Origin: Candidatus Nitrotoga sp. HW29
Lineage (GTDB): Bacteria; Pseudomonadota; Gammaproteobacteria; Burkholderiales; Gallionellaceae
Direction: 5' to 3'
NCBI RefSeq assembly: GCF_924101635.2
Contig: NZ_CAKMAA020000004.1
Span: 1 to 51,072, forward strand
Length of the DNA: 51,072 nucleotides
Of this stretch, positions 28,702 through 39,985 are shown piece after piece. A program made the translations under genes and the position numbers. A model generated the notes under the pieces. The model was given only the letters and a program-made list of their open reading frames with translations, did not search any database and was not told where the DNA came from. Within the stretch, counting starts at the first letter, position 1; each line of letters starts with the position of its first letter.

Positions 28702-29550
28702 TTACGCATTGAGTAAGAATTGTGCTTTGGCATGTCCTTGACTAGCCGCTTTTTGAAACCATTCAATGGCTTTTGCAGTGTCTTTGGGTACGCCTTCACC
28801 ATCTCGATACATTAAGCCTAAATGGTATTGTGCTTCGGCATGTTGCTGGGCAGCCGATTTCTGGAGCCACTCAATGGCTTTAACAGGATCCTTTGGTACG
28901 CCTTCACCATTTCGATACATGATGCCTAAATTGTATTGCGCTTCGGCATGTTGCTGAGCAGCAGTTTTTTGAAACCACTCAAAAGCTTTGGCCGTATCCT
29001 TAGTAACCCCTTCGCCATTGGAATACATCCAGCCAAGGTTATATTGTGCTTCAATATGTCCTTGAGCTGCCGCCTTCTGATACCACTCTATTGCTTTCGT
29101 AATATCCTTGGTGACGCCTTCACCAAAGGTATAGATTACTCCAAGAAAGAATTGCGCTTCAGCATGTCCTTGAGCAGCCGCTTGCTGGAACCACTCAATA
29201 GCTTTAGCAGAATCCTTGGATACTCCTTCCCCTTTGGCATACATCACACCAAGAAAGAATTGTGCTTCCATATGTCCCTGAGCAGCAGCTTTTTGAAACC
29301 ACTCAAAACTCTTGGTAGTATCTTTGGGTACGCCTTCACCCTTGGAATATATCCAACCCAAATTGTATTGCGCTTCAGCAACGCCCTGTGTAGCAGATTT
29401 TTGTAACAACAGAAACCCGTCTTTTGGCGTTGATTCTTTTTTTTGCACAGAAGGCGTAGCAGCTTTGTTTTTGTTGCCAGCCGCTTGCACCCCAGAATTA
29501 GCAAGTATTAGAAATAACGCAGCCAGCAAAGGAGTCGAGACGATGTTCAC
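28702..29550 (-). CDS. Secreted Sel1-repeat protein
   Basis: A 282-residue protein with a signal peptide (about 1-23, ending GVQAA), a short basic linker, then six consecutive 36-residue Sel1 repeats from residue 55 to 270 and a partial seventh at the end. Each unit follows the pattern QGH-EAQ--LG-MY--GEGV-KD--KA-EWF-KAAA. Sel1 repeats form a superhelix that binds other proteins; in bacteria such proteins are often periplasmic adaptors. The DNA repeats of 108 bases are very alike, so unit number may vary between strains. The start is GTG at 29550, with AAGGT upstream. No partner gene is evident nearby. Confidence 0.9.
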   Translation of the reverse strand: MNIVSTPLLAALFLILANSGVQAAGNKNKAATPSVQKKESTPKDGFLLLQKSATQGVAEAQYNLGWIYSKGEGVPKDTTKSFEWFQKAAAQGHMEAQFFLGVMYAKGEGVSKDSAKAIEWFQQAAAQGHAEAQFFLGVIYTFGEGVTKDITKAIEWYQKAAAQGHIEAQYNLGWMYSNGEGVTKDTAKAFEWFQKTAAQQHAEAQYNLGIMYRNGEGVPKDPVKAIEWLQKSAAQQHAEAQYHLGLMYRDGEGVPKDTAKAIEWFQKAASQGHAKAQFLLNA

Positions 29551-29642
29551 TGTATGCTTACCTTAATCAAGTTGGTATAAGTACATATCTGATTAAATTG
29601 CTACTGGGAGATGATGAGTACTCAAAATTTCAAGATTAAGTA

Positions 29643-29666
29643 GGCCAATTATTCGAATTATTGGCC
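29643..29666. other. Imperfect palindrome downstream of the nuo operon
   Basis: GGCCAA and TTGGCC flank an AT-rich centre containing ATTCGAAT. It lies 107 bases past the nuoN stop on the minus strand and upstream of the Sel1 gene. It could be the end of the nuo transcript or part of the Sel1 promoter region. A T-run is missing on the minus strand. Confidence 0.3.
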
Positions 29667-29772
29667 ATTATTATTTAATAACAACGGATGGATGTATCCT
29701 TGCGCTGAAAACTAACAATCGGCAAAGCCAAGTATAGCGCAGTAATTTTTGTTTTTGATATGGTAGATATGT

Positions 29773-31224
29773 TTAGTGCAACATTAGTGATTTTTGCACT
29801 GCCACTGCACATACCGTTATCAATGCGCTGGGCATTATGCCTAGGGCTAGTATTGCCAACCCGTTAATGGAAATCAGCAGGCCGTTGTCAGGTTGGATGG
29901 AAATCGGGAGATGAGTTTCTGGGGCATCGAAATACATTAACTTGACGATACGCAAATAATAAAATGCGCCTATCAACGAAAATAGCATCGCTACCACAGC
30001 AAGAGGAACGTACCCGGCGCCCACTACTGCCTGTAGAACAGAAAGTTTGGCATAAAAGCCGGCCGTTGGAGGTACCCCTGCCATAGAGAACATTAGGATA
30101 AGCATCATGAAAGCGAGCCACGGGCTGCGCTGGTTAAGTCCTTTAAAGTCGTTGAGCATGTCCGCCTCGAAACCTTCACGCGATAGCAGCATGATCATAC
30201 CGAAACCACCAAGGCTCATTAATACATAAATTACTACGTAGAACATGGCGGAACTGTAACCATCGATGCCGCCACTTAATACGCCCAGCAAAAAAAAGCC
30301 CATATGCGCGATAGTGGAGTAAGCCAGCATGCGTTTAAGATTAGTTTGCGCAATAGCGGTAATGTTGCCAATAGCCATGGACAGCACAGCGAGGATAGCC
30401 AACATGCCGGACCAGTGCATAACTAGCGGTTGCAAACCGTCCACCAAAATTCGCATAACGAAAGCGAAGACGGCTAATTTGGGTGCGGAGCCGATCAGCA
30501 TGGTTATAGCAGTTGGTGCGCCGTGGTAAACGTCCGGCACCCACATATGAAATGGAACAGCGCCAAGTTTGAAAGCTAGACCCGCCACAATGAATACCAA
30601 GCCAAACACGAGCAGTGCCTTGTTTTCTACACCGTGTGTAATGGCATCGGAAATCGCCGCGACATCAAGCGTGCCGGTAGCGCCATATAACATGGACATT
30701 CCGTACAGGAGCAAGCCGGAAGCAAGTGCCCCTAGAATGAAGTATTTCATCGCTGCCTCAGTGGCAGTGGCGGAGTCGCGTTGCAGTGCTACCATCGCAT
30801 ACAGACTGAGTGATAGTAATTCCAATCCAATATACAGAGTAAGGAAGTGAGTCGCTGAAATCATCACCATCATGCCGAGCAGGGCGAATAATGTCAGTAC
30901 CATGAATTCGCCGGTGAATAGTCCACGTAATATTAAATAGCTACGTGAATACACCAGTACCATGGATATAGTGAGATAACTTAATAGTTTGAGTACATCG
31001 GACATTAAGTCGTCCACGAACATATTATTGAACAGGTGAACCACGCCGGGTTCATGGGTTATCACGGTAATCAGTGCGCAACTTAGAAGAGTCAGTTGTA
31101 CCAATATATAGGTTAATGTTTTATGCGGGTGGGTGACAAACAGATCCACGATCAGGATCAAACTCGCCATCACCAGCAGAAAAATTTCTGCGTAGGCGGA
31201 AGATAGGGTGGACAAGTAACTCAT
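29773..31224 (-). CDS. nuoN: NADH-quinone oxidoreductase subunit N
   Basis: A 483-residue antiporter-like membrane subunit of complex I with about 14 membrane helices; together with NuoL and NuoM it carries proton translocation. The conserved helix regions include [12 protein letters not shown], the lysine-bearing [21 protein letters not shown], and [20 protein letters not shown] chose the ATG at 31224, preceded by GAGGAA; an upstream ATG at 31266 would overlap nuoM and add 14 non-homologous residues. It is the last gene of the operon. Confidence 0.96.
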   Translation of the reverse strand: MSYLSTLSSAYAEIFLLVMASLILIVDLFVTHPHKTLTYILVQLTLLSCALITVITHEPGVVHLFNNMFVDDLMSDVLKLLSYLTISMVLVYSRSYLILRGLFTGEFMVLTLFALLGMMVMISATHFLTLYIGLELLSLSLYAMVALQRDSATATEAAMKYFILGALASGLLLYGMSMLYGATGTLDVAAISDAITHGVENKALLVFGLVFIVAGLAFKLGAVPFHMWVPDVYHGAPTAITMLIGSAPKLAVFAFVMRILVDGLQPLVMHWSGMLAILAVLSMAIGNITAIAQTNLKRMLAYSTIAHMGFFLLGVLSGGIDGYSSAMFYVVIYVLMSLGGFGMIMLLSREGFEADMLNDFKGLNQRSPWLAFMMLILMFSMAGVPPTAGFYAKLSVLQAVVGAGYVPLAVVAMLFSLIGAFYYLRIVKLMYFDAPETHLPISIQPDNGLLISINGLAILALGIMPSALITVCAVAVQKSLMLH

Positions 31225-31246
31225 AAATTCCTCGGTGGGTGATAGC

Positions 31247-32731
31247 TTATAACTTGGAGCGGGCAATATGTACCAGCAAGTCGTTTACGGATGCGTGCAT
31301 GATTTCAGTGAATGGTAATGGATATAAGCCCATGCCCAGCACAGTCAGTGCTAAAATAATGAACATCAATTTTTCGCGCAAAGTAATGTCGGTTAATTGC
31401 GCTACGTGCTGATTAGCCACCGCGCCGAAGATGACTCGCTTTACCATCCACAGTGTGTAGGCCGCGCCGAAAATCAGTATGCTGGCAGCAGTGAAGGCGT
31501 ACCAGAAATTGAGTTTGACCGTACCCATTATTACCATGAATTCACCGACAAAACCGCTGGTGCCAGGTAGTCCGACATTTGCCATGGCAAATAATACAAA
31601 GAATGCGGCGAATACTGGCATTTTGTTAGCCACGCCGCCATAGTCGGCGATATTGCGTGTATGCATACGGTCATATAGCACACCTATACAGAGAAATAGC
31701 GCACCTGATATGAAGCCATGCGAAATCATCTGTAGCAGGGCACCTTCCATGCCGTAGGCATTAAAAATAAAAAATCCTAACGTAACGAAACCCATGTGCG
31801 AAATAGAGGAATACGCCACCAGCTTCTTCATGTCAGTTTGGGCCAATGCAACTAAACTGATATAGACCACTGCGACGAGCGACAGCGCGATCATTACGCC
31901 AGCAAGGTAGTGGCTGGCATCCGGTACGATCGGCATGGAAAAGCGAATAAAGCCGTACGCTCCAACTTTTAGCAGGATGGCCGCCAGTATCACAGAGCCA
32001 CCGGTAGGTGCTTCTACGTGGGCATCGGGTAACCAAGTGTGCACCGGGAACATGGGTACTTTTACCGAGAATGCCATAAAGAAGGCAATAAATATGAGTA
32101 TCTGCGCAGTCATCGGGATAGCCATCTGGTGATAATCGAGAATCGCGAAGCTACCACCGGACTGGTTGTACAGATATAGCAGTGCAATTAGCATCAGTAC
32201 CGAACCAAAAAAGGTATACAGAAAAAATTTGACCGCTGCATAAACGCGATTAGAACCGCCCCATACACCAATAATGATGAACATTGGAATCAGCATGGCT
32301 TCCCAGAATACATAGAACAGCACCGCATCGAGCGAGACAAATACGCCATTGACCAAGCCGGACATGATGAGGAATGCAGCAAGATATTGCGCTACGCGCT
32401 TATCGATTACCTTCCAGCCAGCGATTACAACCAGCGGAGTAAAGAAACTGTTAAGCAGGACGAACAGCACCGAAATACCGTCTACGCCGAGGTGATAGTG
32501 AATGTTGAAATGGGTAATCCAGTTGTGCAATTCGACGAACTGCATGGTACTGGTCATCTTGTCAAAACCAACATACAAGGGAACAGTAACCAGAAAGCCA
32601 AGAATCGAACCAACAAGTGCAATGACACGCGCTAACGGTGCATTGCGATCGTTGCCAGTGGCTAGAACCAGCATACCAAAAATAATGGGTAGCCAGATAG
32701 CAACGCTTAATAGGGGAAATCCAAAAATCAT
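31247..32731 (-). CDS. nuoM: NADH-quinone oxidoreductase subunit M
   Basis: A 494-residue antiporter-like membrane subunit of complex I. The key Glu lies in [16 protein letters not shown] and the lysine of the proton path in [43 protein letters not shown] is typical. GAAGGA precedes the ATG at 32731. It follows nuoL by 30 bases and precedes nuoN. Confidence 0.97.
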   Translation of the reverse strand: MIFGFPLLSVAIWLPIIFGMLVLATGNDRNAPLARVIALVGSILGFLVTVPLYVGFDKMTSTMQFVELHNWITHFNIHYHLGVDGISVLFVLLNSFFTPLVVIAGWKVIDKRVAQYLAAFLIMSGLVNGVFVSLDAVLFYVFWEAMLIPMFIIIGVWGGSNRVYAAVKFFLYTFFGSVLMLIALLYLYNQSGGSFAILDYHQMAIPMTAQILIFIAFFMAFSVKVPMFPVHTWLPDAHVEAPTGGSVILAAILLKVGAYGFIRFSMPIVPDASHYLAGVMIALSLVAVVYISLVALAQTDMKKLVAYSSISHMGFVTLGFFIFNAYGMEGALLQMISHGFISGALFLCIGVLYDRMHTRNIADYGGVANKMPVFAAFFVLFAMANVGLPGTSGFVGEFMVIMGTVKLNFWYAFTAASILIFGAAYTLWMVKRVIFGAVANQHVAQLTDITLREKLMFIILALTVLGMGLYPLPFTEIMHASVNDLLVHIARSKL

Positions 32732-32761
32732 GCTTATTCCTTCAATTTCTCGCTGTGCGTA

Positions 32762-34807
32762 TTATTCAAACCAAGTGCGTATTGTAAGCAGCAGAAACAC
32801 GCCGATAATCATGGAAAACGCATAGTGGTAGATGTAACCAGTTTGAATGTGGCGCAATACGTTGGAGAACATGCCGACCAAACGCGCAGAGCCGTTTACT
32901 ATTAGGCCATCGATCAGTTTTATATCACCAAATTTCCATAAAAAGCGACTTGCTTTACGGGCACCAGAAGCAAAGAACCAATCATTAAAACGGTCAAAAT
33001 AATACTTGTTGTCCAGCACTGTATAGATGAAACTAAATTTTTGTTTGATCGCTTCAGGAATACTCGGAATTTTCAGGTAAAAAACCCACGCCATCACTAC
33101 CCCGGCTATTGCCAGCCAAAATGGTAGAGACGATAGCCCATGAATTGTCATGGCCCAAGCGCCGTGGAACTCGTGTCTCAGTTCTTCCATGGACGGGTGC
33201 AACTCGTGGTTGATAAAAATTGCACCTTTGAAATAGTCGCCAAATAACATTGGCTCGACAGCAAGGTAACCAATGATTACAGATGGGATCGCGAGCAATA
33301 CCAAAGGCATCCAGACTACCCATGAGGTTTCGTGCGGTTTTTGGCCTGGAGCTAAACCATGATGATCGTCATGCGCAACATGGGTGTCGGCATGGTCGTC
33401 GTGAGACGTATTTTGAGAGCTATGTGCAACAGCATGCGCTTTGCCAAATTGCTCTTCGCCATGAAACACCAAGAAATACAAGCGGAACGAATAGAAGGCC
33501 GTAACGAAAACGCCAACCACTACTGCAAAGTAGGCAAAGCCAGATCCGGGAAGATGCGACAATGCCACTGCTTCGATAATACTGTCTTTGGAGTAGAAAC
33601 CGGATAGAAATGGCGTGCCAATTAATGCCAGCGAACCGATCAGGAAAGTGAACCAAGTGATCGGCATATACTTACGTAAGCCTCCCATCTGGCGGATATC
33701 CTGAATATGATGCATGGCGATAATCACCGAACCAGCGGCGAGGAAAAGCAATGCCTTGAAAAAAGCGTGGGTCATTAGATGAAAAATTGCCACTGAATAA
33801 GCAGAGGCGCCCAGTGCTACCGTCATGTAGCCCAGTTGTGACAGTGTGGAATAGGCAACTACACGCTTAATATCGTTCTGGATAATGCCGAGGAAGCCCA
33901 TAAACAGCGCAGTAATAGCACCAATCACCATAACAAAAGATAATGCCGTATCGGATAGTTCAAATAACGGTGACATACGCGCCACCATAAAGATTCCGGC
34001 GGTTACCATCGTCGCAGCGTGGATCAGTGCGGAAATGGGCGTTGGACCCTCCATTGAGTCAGGTAGCCAGACGTGCAGTGGAAATTGGGCGGATTTACCC
34101 ATTGCACCAATGAACAGCAGGATACAGATTGCGCTAATTATATTCCACGATACACCAGGGATCGGTGCTATGTCGTTGGCGTAAAGGTGGGAGCTGGCAA
34201 ATACTGAAGCATAATCCAGTGTGCCAAATACCATCAGTATCAAGCCGATACCGAGTAAAAAACCGAAATCTCCCACGCGGTTGACTAAGAAAGCCTTGAG
34301 GTTGGCGTAGGTTGCCGTAGGGCGTGTATACCAAAAACCAATTAATAAATAAGATACTAAACCGACCGCTTCCCAGCCAAAAAATAGCTGGAGGAAGTTA
34401 TTGGACATCACCAACATCAGCATGGAAAAGGTAAATAGTGAAATATAACTAAAGAAGCGTTGATAACCAGCATCGTCAACCATGTAGCCTATAGTATAAA
34501 TATGCACCATTAAAGACACAAAAGTTACCACCAGCATCATCATTACAGTCAGGCGGTCAATCAGGAAACCAACCTCGAACCGCGTATCACCCGCAGTCAG
34601 CCATTGATAAACTGTGCCGTTGAATGTATGTCCTGCCATGACATCCTGAAAAATCAACAATGAGGCACCAAAAGACACAGTCACTAGCAGAATAGTAATG
34701 CGATGTGTCCATGTTCGCCCCAGTAGTTTTCCAAACAGTCCGGCGATTATTGCACCAACTAAGGGGGCTAAAGGAACCAGCAAATACAGATTTTCCATAG
34801 TACTCAT
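32762..34807 (-). CDS. nuoL: NADH-quinone oxidoreductase subunit L
   Basis: A 681-residue antiporter-like subunit with the long lateral helix at its C terminus that braces the membrane arm. FFGWEAVGLVSYLLIGFWY carries the key Glu at 146, GKSAQFPLHVWLPDSMEGP the key Lys at 238, and NDIKRVVAYSTLSQLGYM follows. Between membrane helices, residues 458-492 form an insert with nine histidines and several aspartates. The ATG at 34807 lies 8 bases after the nuoK stop; a second ATG at 34798 is possible. Confidence 0.97.
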   Translation of the reverse strand: MSTMENLYLLVPLAPLVGAIIAGLFGKLLGRTWTHRITILLVTVSFGASLLIFQDVMAGHTFNGTVYQWLTAGDTRFEVGFLIDRLTVMMMLVVTFVSLMVHIYTIGYMVDDAGYQRFFSYISLFTFSMLMLVMSNNFLQLFFGWEAVGLVSYLLIGFWYTRPTATYANLKAFLVNRVGDFGFLLGIGLILMVFGTLDYASVFASSHLYANDIAPIPGVSWNIISAICILLFIGAMGKSAQFPLHVWLPDSMEGPTPISALIHAATMVTAGIFMVARMSPLFELSDTALSFVMVIGAITALFMGFLGIIQNDIKRVVAYSTLSQLGYMTVALGASAYSVAIFHLMTHAFFKALLFLAAGSVIIAMHHIQDIRQMGGLRKYMPITWFTFLIGSLALIGTPFLSGFYSKDSIIEAVALSHLPGSGFAYFAVVVGVFVTAFYSFRLYFLVFHGEEQFGKAHAVAHSSQNTSHDDHADTHVAHDDHHGLAPGQKPHETSWVVWMPLVLLAIPSVIIGYLAVEPMLFGDYFKGAIFINHELHPSMEELRHEFHGAWAMTIHGLSSLPFWLAIAGVVMAWVFYLKIPSIPEAIKQKFSFIYTVLDNKYYFDRFNDWFFASGARKASRFLWKFGDIKLIDGLIVNGSARLVGMFSNVLRHIQTGYIYHYAFSMIIGVFLLLTIRTWFE

Positions 34808-34815
34808 TTGCGCTG

Positions 34816-35127
34816 TTAGCCTTTCAAGCTGCCGAGATCATCTACGTTGATGGTACGCAGATTACGAAATAACACTATCAGAATCGCTAAACCGATGGCT
34901 GCTTCAGCGGCAGCCACGGTGAGGATAAAGAATACGAATATTTGCCCGGATATGTCATTCAGATAATGTGAGAAGGCGATAAAATTTGTATTTACTGCGA
35001 GCAACATCAATTCAATCGACATTAACAGTACGATGATATTTTTCCGATTTAGGAAAATACCCACTACGCCGATAGCAAACAAGATTGCTCCGAATACTAA
35101 ATAATGTGACAAACTCAAGTTCAACAT
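34816..35127 (-). CDS. nuoK: NADH-quinone oxidoreductase subunit K
   Basis: A 103-residue, three-helix membrane subunit. The conserved buried glutamates are in [12 protein letters not shown] (helix 2) and [13 protein letters not shown] (helix 3), which are part of the proton channel near the quinone arm. It is separated from nuoJ by 148 bases, unusual because these two genes normally abut or overlap. Confidence 0.96.
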   Translation of the reverse strand: MLNLSLSHYLVFGAILFAIGVVGIFLNRKNIIVLLMSIELMLLAVNTNFIAFSHYLNDISGQIFVFFILTVAAAEAAIGLAILIVLFRNLRTINVDDLGSLKG

Positions 35128-35275
35128 ATACGTTCCTTATTGAATCTTCATGTAATCATGACAAATGCCGCTACACTGTGATTAGTCATCCAAGGCGAAT
35201 AATTTAACAACACCTTTTGTAAAAAACACTAGATTCATACCGCTGCAGCAGTGATGTAGAGGTATATTTCACCCG
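35128..35275 (-). other. Unusually long nuoJ/nuoK spacer
   Basis: A 148-base spacer inside the operon. A 22-codon frame with a GTG start begins just after the nuoJ stop on the minus strand but has no recognisable content. No clear hairpin, promoter or known repeat is seen. The sequence is A+T-rich and looks like decayed non-coding DNA. Confidence 0.3.
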
Positions 35276-35896
35276 CTACTGCACGCTGCTCTCTTTATTT
35301 TCTGTCACCATTGATACAATACGAAGGCGGTCTGCTTTCTTCACCAACACCTGCTTATCCGGTTTCTGTGATTTAAGATCTTTACGGCGGCGCAAGGTGA
35401 GCGCGATGGCAGCTACAATCGCTACCAAAAGAAGCACAGCCGCTAGTTCAAATGGGTACACATAATCGGTATAAATCAAACGTCCCAGCTCTTTGGTGTT
35501 ACTGTAATTGGCTGTGTGTTTGATCAATTTTGTACCAGTTTCAGCTGTTTGGCGATTGCCCAGTACCCAGATCATTTGAAATACCATGATGACAGCCAGC
35601 ATTGCTCCGAACGGGAACCAGCGCCAGAAACCTTCGCGCAATTGTTCCAGATTGATGTCCAACATCATTACTACAAACAGGAAAAGTACCATCACCGCGC
35701 CGACATACACTAGAACAAGGGTAATAGCCAGGAATTCCGCCTCAAGTAATATCCAGATGCCAGCCGCACTACAAAAAGCCAATACCAAGAACAATGCAGC
35801 ATGTACCGGGTTACGTGCAGTAATTACGCGCAGTGCGGCAAACACGGTAATTGCGGCAAACATATAAAAAACTAATGTATTAAAACTCATCAACAT
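35276..35896 (-). CDS. nuoJ: NADH-quinone oxidoreductase subunit J
   Basis: A 206-residue membrane subunit with five helices. ITARNPVHAALFLVLAF and the third helix LVLVYVGAVMVLFLFVVMML, which holds the pi-bulge and Tyr of the quinone-proton coupling path, identify it. The charged C-terminal tail (about 168-206, rich in Lys/Arg) is longer than in E. coli. The ATG at 35896 has GAGG upstream; an ATG two codons later is possible. It is preceded by a 174-base spacer after nuoI. Confidence 0.95.
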   Translation of the reverse strand: MLMSFNTLVFYMFAAITVFAALRVITARNPVHAALFLVLAFCSAAGIWILLEAEFLAITLVLVYVGAVMVLFLFVVMMLDINLEQLREGFWRWFPFGAMLAVIMVFQMIWVLGNRQTAETGTKLIKHTANYSNTKELGRLIYTDYVYPFELAAVLLLVAIVAAIALTLRRRKDLKSQKPDKQVLVKKADRLRIVSMVTENKESSVQ

Positions 35897-35908
35897 ATTC
35901 TCAAACCC

Positions 35909-36010
35909 TCAATTGTGTTTGGAACCATGAAGGTCACCTATATAAATCATTTGGAGCGAGACATTCTTGTCTATGAAAATCCAATTCGATGTAGGCTTCA
36001 GAAGTATCAT
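35909..36010 (-). CDS. Possible 33-residue ORF in the nuoI/nuoJ spacer
   Basis: A short frame from ATG at 36010 to TGA at 35909, ending 12 bases before the nuoJ start. It begins as an ATGA overlap with the stop of an 11-codon frame. It reads MILLKPTSNWIFIDKN and ends DLHGSKHN. There is no ribosome binding site and no known family. It may be chance, or the remains of an inserted element, since the spacer is unusually long for this junction. Confidence 0.15.
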   Translation of the reverse strand: MILLKPTSNWIFIDKNVSLQMIYIGDLHGSKHN

Positions 36011-36070
36011 TTTAAAATAATGAACCGAGTACATATCTTCATAGGAATGACAGTGATTTTAAAGATGTTC

Positions 36071-36559
36071 TTAACGGTACTTTGCGTCTAATGCCTTGTC
36101 TTTGGCAATTTGTTCTTCATGTTTTTCGCCTACTGCCAGTAACATTGGTTTGGTGTAGTACAGATCGCTGCGTTTCTCACCGTGATATTCCAGAATGCGA
36201 GTTTCTACAATGGCATCCACCGGGCAAGCTTCTTCGCATAGACCGCAAAAAATACATTTAACCAAATCAATGTCATAGCGTGTGGTTCGACGCGTACCAT
36301 CAGTGCGCTCTTCGGTTTCAATATGGATAGCCAGTGCCGGACATACCGCTTCGCATAATTTGCAGCCAATACAGCGTTCTTCATCATTAGCATAGCGACG
36401 TAGCGCATGCAGGCCACGAAAGCGAAAACCTTGTGGTGTTTTTTCTTCGGGAAATTGTACTGTAATTTTGCGTGCGAAAAAATGTCGCCCGGTTAAGGCC
36501 ATACCTTTCACTAGCTCCACTAGCAGGAAAGTTTTGAAGAAATTTGCGATTTTTTCCAT
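36071..36559 (-). CDS. nuoI: NADH-quinone oxidoreductase subunit I
   Basis: A 162-residue peripheral-arm subunit that carries clusters N6a and N6b. The two 8Fe ferredoxin motifs are [12 protein letters not shown] (C63, C66, C69, C73) and [12 protein letters not shown] (C102, C105, C108, C112). An amphipathic N-terminal helix (about 5-25) docks it on the membrane arm. It follows nuoH by 20 bases. Confidence 0.97.
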   Translation of the reverse strand: MEKIANFFKTFLLVELVKGMALTGRHFFARKITVQFPEEKTPQGFRFRGLHALRRYANDEERCIGCKLCEAVCPALAIHIETEERTDGTRRTTRYDIDLVKCIFCGLCEEACPVDAIVETRILEYHGEKRSDLYYTKPMLLAVGEKHEEQIAKDKALDAKYR

Positions 36560-36579
36560 TTATTTTATATCCTTGGCTG

Positions 36580-37620
36580 TTACCATAGCCAATAGGGAGT
36601 TTGCATCCAGGCACCAATGACTACTACCCAGACCAACGTGAGAGGAATAAATACCTTCCAACCTAAGCGCATTAATTGGTCATAGCGATAACGTGGGAAG
36701 GTGGCACGGAACCATAAAAACAGAAATAGCACAAAGGACGTTTTGGCTAATAGCCAGAAAATTCCAGGGAGCAAATTAAATGGAGCAATGTCAAAAGGGG
36801 GCAGCCAACCGCCGAGGAACATAATCGCGGTGAGTATGGCAATCATAATCATGTTGGCGTATTCGGCCAGGAAAAATAGTGCAAACGCCATACCGGAATA
36901 TTCTACGTGGAAGCCGGCCACAATTTCAGATTCCCCTTCGGCCATGTCGAAGGGCGCACGATTGGTCTCTGCTACACCGGAGATAAAGTACACCACGAAC
37001 ATCGGGAACAACGGGATGAAATACCAGCCGAATAGCCCAGTGCTACTTTTTTGACCTAATACGATGTCACCTAAATTCATGCTCTGCGAGACCATTAGTA
37101 CACATACCAAGGCAAAACCCATGGGGATTTCGTAGGACACAATTTGTGCGGCTGAGCGTAGCGAACCTATAAAGGCATATTTAGAGTTGGATGCCCAACC
37201 TGCAATGATTATGCCGTACACGCCAAGTGATGTCATTGCCAAGACATAGAGTAAGCCGGCATTGATATCGGCCAGTACTATGCCATCAGCGAATGGAATG
37301 ACTGCCCAAGCCGCCAAAGCAGGCGTTAGCGCAAGGACGGGTGCATTTACGAACAAAAATTTATTCGATCCGGACGGGATGATAATTTCTTTGAGCAGCA
37401 GTTTGAGGCCGTCGGCAAGTGGTTGCAGCAGTCCAAAATAACCGACTCGATTAGGGCCGATACGTACCTGCATGTAGCCAATTACCTTGCGTTCTGCCAG
37501 AGTCAGGTATGCCACAGTCAGCATGATGGGCACAACGATGACCAGAATTTTGACCACTGTCCAGATCGGAAGCCAAGCGACACCAAGCAGGTTTTGCAAG
37601 TACTGCAGCAGTTCTGTCAT
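36580..37620 (-). CDS. nuoH: NADH-quinone oxidoreductase subunit H
   Basis: A 346-residue membrane subunit with eight helices that forms most of the quinone chamber. Conserved pieces are [20 protein letters not shown] (the loop on the cytoplasmic side), [19 protein letters not shown], and [20 protein letters not shown] with the functional Glu residues. The ATG at 37620 overlaps the nuoG stop as ATGA. Confidence 0.97.
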   Translation of the reverse strand: MTELLQYLQNLLGVAWLPIWTVVKILVIVVPIMLTVAYLTLAERKVIGYMQVRIGPNRVGYFGLLQPLADGLKLLLKEIIIPSGSNKFLFVNAPVLALTPALAAWAVIPFADGIVLADINAGLLYVLAMTSLGVYGIIIAGWASNSKYAFIGSLRSAAQIVSYEIPMGFALVCVLMVSQSMNLGDIVLGQKSSTGLFGWYFIPLFPMFVVYFISGVAETNRAPFDMAEGESEIVAGFHVEYSGMAFALFFLAEYANMIMIAILTAIMFLGGWLPPFDIAPFNLLPGIFWLLAKTSFVLFLFLWFRATFPRYRYDQLMRLGWKVFIPLTLVWVVVIGAWMQTPYWLW

Positions 37621-39971
37621 GCGCGATTCACCATAATATCTCCAAACATTGCGCCCAGCTCTGCCGTGGCGGCATGACCTGCGGCCACGCGTACAATGCC
37701 GTGGGGCAAGCTGTCATCTGCGATTATAGATAGCCGCGCACTGCCATGACCTTGCGTTAATTTGACCATTTCACCGGATTGCAGGTTGAGCTTCTTTAGT
37801 TCTACGCTATGCATCAGTGCACGCGGAGTGGCGGCATCGCGGGTTTTTTGTAGCGAAGCAGCGCGGCGCACAATGGCATCAGTGGTATAGATTGGCACAT
37901 CGCTGACGCGTTGTAACCCGGCGACATTCCAAATTGCCGTTTGCGCTGACATACCATGTAAGACGTTGCCAAGTTTTGCAGACATGTCTGCGCCGCCCAA
38001 TACTTCATCGCGAACTGCTTCGCTGTTGTTGTAGTCGAAACCAGATATATTCAGCATGTTTCCCAAGACGCGGAGCACCTTCCATGCCGGACGCGCTTCG
38101 CCTAATGGCTGGACGGTGCCCTTGAAGCTTTGCGTACGGCCTTCGGAGCTGACAAAAGTTCCGGAGGTTTCGGTAAACGGGGCAATCGGCAATAATACAT
38201 CGGCGTACTCGGCAGCATGGTGTTTGTAAGCGCTTAACGCTACAACCATGTCCGCTGCATTCATTGCAGATATTGCCTGCTGCGGGTTTTGTGTATCCAG
38301 TTCTGCTTCCACATTCAGCAAGATATAAGCCTTGCGCGGAGCGGCTAGCATTGCGGAGGCATTCATGCCATGTTCAGCACCGGCGAATGGCACCGCTTGT
38401 GCCAAATATCCGCCCACACTATTGGCTGCCTCGCCAAAAAAACCAAATTTTGCTCCGCAGAGCGCGGCAATGTGCTGCGCCAGCAGTTGCAGTTGCGATG
38501 CTTGTGGATGTTGCTGTGCAAAGTTGCCGAGCAAAATAGCAACACGCTCACCGCTGGCGAGACTGTCAGCCATTGCCTGTGCGCTGGCTGACGGCATTAC
38601 AGACTGTACGACTTGTTGCACGCTAGTATCAAGTGTTGCTTGCTTGACTATGGCTAGCGCCTTTAATACTTGCGCCAATACCGTAGTCATTTCGGTTGGT
38701 GGAACTATTTTCTTGTTGGTGAGTGGCATCAGCAGATCGTCATCAGCTGCATGGATCAGGTTAACTTGTGCGCCCTTTTTCGTAGCTTGACGCACGCGTG
38801 ATGCCAATAGTGGATGGTCTTTGCGCAAGAAACTGCCCACTAACAGGAAGCGGTCAACATTATTTATATCTGCTACTGCCATACCCAGCCAAGGTGCACC
38901 TGCCTGCTTGCTGTCGGCACTGAAATCAGACTGTCGCAGACGAAAATCCACGTTATTGCTGCCTAAACCGCGTACCAGTTTCTGCAACAAATAGAGCTCT
39001 TCCAGTGTGGAATGAGGTGTAGCTAATGCACCTATGTATTCTGCACCCGTCTCACGAGCAATTTGGCGCAGTCCGTTAGCCACATATTCCAGCGCAACTT
39101 GCCACTCGACTTCGAGCCATTTTCCGTTTTGCTTGACCATCGGCTTAGTAAGACGCTCAGCGGAGTTCAATCCTTCGTAGCTAAAGCGATCTTTATCGGA
39201 CAGCCAGCATTCATTGACAGCCTCATTCTCAATCGGCAGTACACGCATTACATGGTTGTTTTTGACCTGCACCGCCAAGTTAGAGCCCAAGCTATCATGC
39301 GGACTAATAGATTTACGGCGTGATAGCTCCCACGTGCGGGCACTATAGCGGAATGGTTTGCTGGTAAGTGCGCCGACCGGGCAGAGGTCTATCATATTGC
39401 CGGACAGTTCGGAATCTACCGTGTCCGACATGAAAGCCATAATTTCTGCATGTTCTCCTCGGAAAGCTTGTCCCAGTTCCATCGCACCACCAATTTCGAT
39501 GCCGAAACGCACGCAACGGGTACAGTTGATACAGCGGCTCATTTCTTCGGCAGCGACCAAGGGGCCGATGTCCTTGTGCAATACGACGCGTTTCTCTTCG
39601 TTGTAACGCGAGGTACTGCCACCATAGCCTACCGCCAGATCCTGTAACTCGCATTCCCCGCCCTGATCGCATATAGGGCAATCCAATGGATGATTGATTA
39701 ACAAGAACTCCATTACGCCTTTTTGTGCTTTCACAGCTTGTTCGGAGGCAGTAAAAATTTTCATGCCTTCGGCCACTGGTGTGGCACAAGCGGGCAGCGG
39801 TTTAGGCGCTTTTTCTATCTGCACCAAACACATGCGACAATTAGCCGCGATGGATAGTTTTTTGTGGTAACAAAAACGGGGAATATAAATACCCAATCGA
39901 TCTGCTGCATCGATTACAGAGCATCCGCTTTCGATTTCAATGTGCTTGCCGTCAATTTCAATGTTGATCAT
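37617..39971 (-). CDS. nuoG: NADH-quinone oxidoreductase subunit G
   Basis: A 784-residue peripheral-arm subunit. The N-terminal [2Fe-2S] ligands are C34, C45, C48 and C62. The N5 cluster is bound by H94, C98, C101 and C107, and the N4 cluster by C147, C150, C153 and C197. The rest is a molybdopterin-oxidoreductase-like domain that no longer binds a cofactor. The E. coli N7 ligands are missing: the corresponding segment reads [12 protein letters not shown]. This resembles the mitochondrial-type subunit. nuoF precedes it by 14 bases and nuoH overlaps it by four. Confidence 0.97.
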   Translation of the reverse strand: MINIEIDGKHIEIESGCSVIDAADRLGIYIPRFCYHKKLSIAANCRMCLVQIEKAPKPLPACATPVAEGMKIFTASEQAVKAQKGVMEFLLINHPLDCPICDQGGECELQDLAVGYGGSTSRYNEEKRVVLHKDIGPLVAAEEMSRCINCTRCVRFGIEIGGAMELGQAFRGEHAEIMAFMSDTVDSELSGNMIDLCPVGALTSKPFRYSARTWELSRRKSISPHDSLGSNLAVQVKNNHVMRVLPIENEAVNECWLSDKDRFSYEGLNSAERLTKPMVKQNGKWLEVEWQVALEYVANGLRQIARETGAEYIGALATPHSTLEELYLLQKLVRGLGSNNVDFRLRQSDFSADSKQAGAPWLGMAVADINNVDRFLLVGSFLRKDHPLLASRVRQATKKGAQVNLIHAADDDLLMPLTNKKIVPPTEMTTVLAQVLKALAIVKQATLDTSVQQVVQSVMPSASAQAMADSLASGERVAILLGNFAQQHPQASQLQLLAQHIAALCGAKFGFFGEAANSVGGYLAQAVPFAGAEHGMNASAMLAAPRKAYILLNVEAELDTQNPQQAISAMNAADMVVALSAYKHHAAEYADVLLPIAPFTETSGTFVSSEGRTQSFKGTVQPLGEARPAWKVLRVLGNMLNISGFDYNNSEAVRDEVLGGADMSAKLGNVLHGMSAQTAIWNVAGLQRVSDVPIYTTDAIVRRAASLQKTRDAATPRALMHSVELKKLNLQSGEMVKLTQGHGSARLSIIADDSLPHGIVRVAAGHAATAELGAMFGDIMVNRA

Positions 39972-39985
39972 TGCTCACCTAACCG

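Noticed and set aside
28702-29388. 108-base tandem repeats as a CRISPR-like or satellite array
   Set aside because: The period equals 36 codons and the frame encodes Sel1 repeats throughout, so it is a protein repeat.
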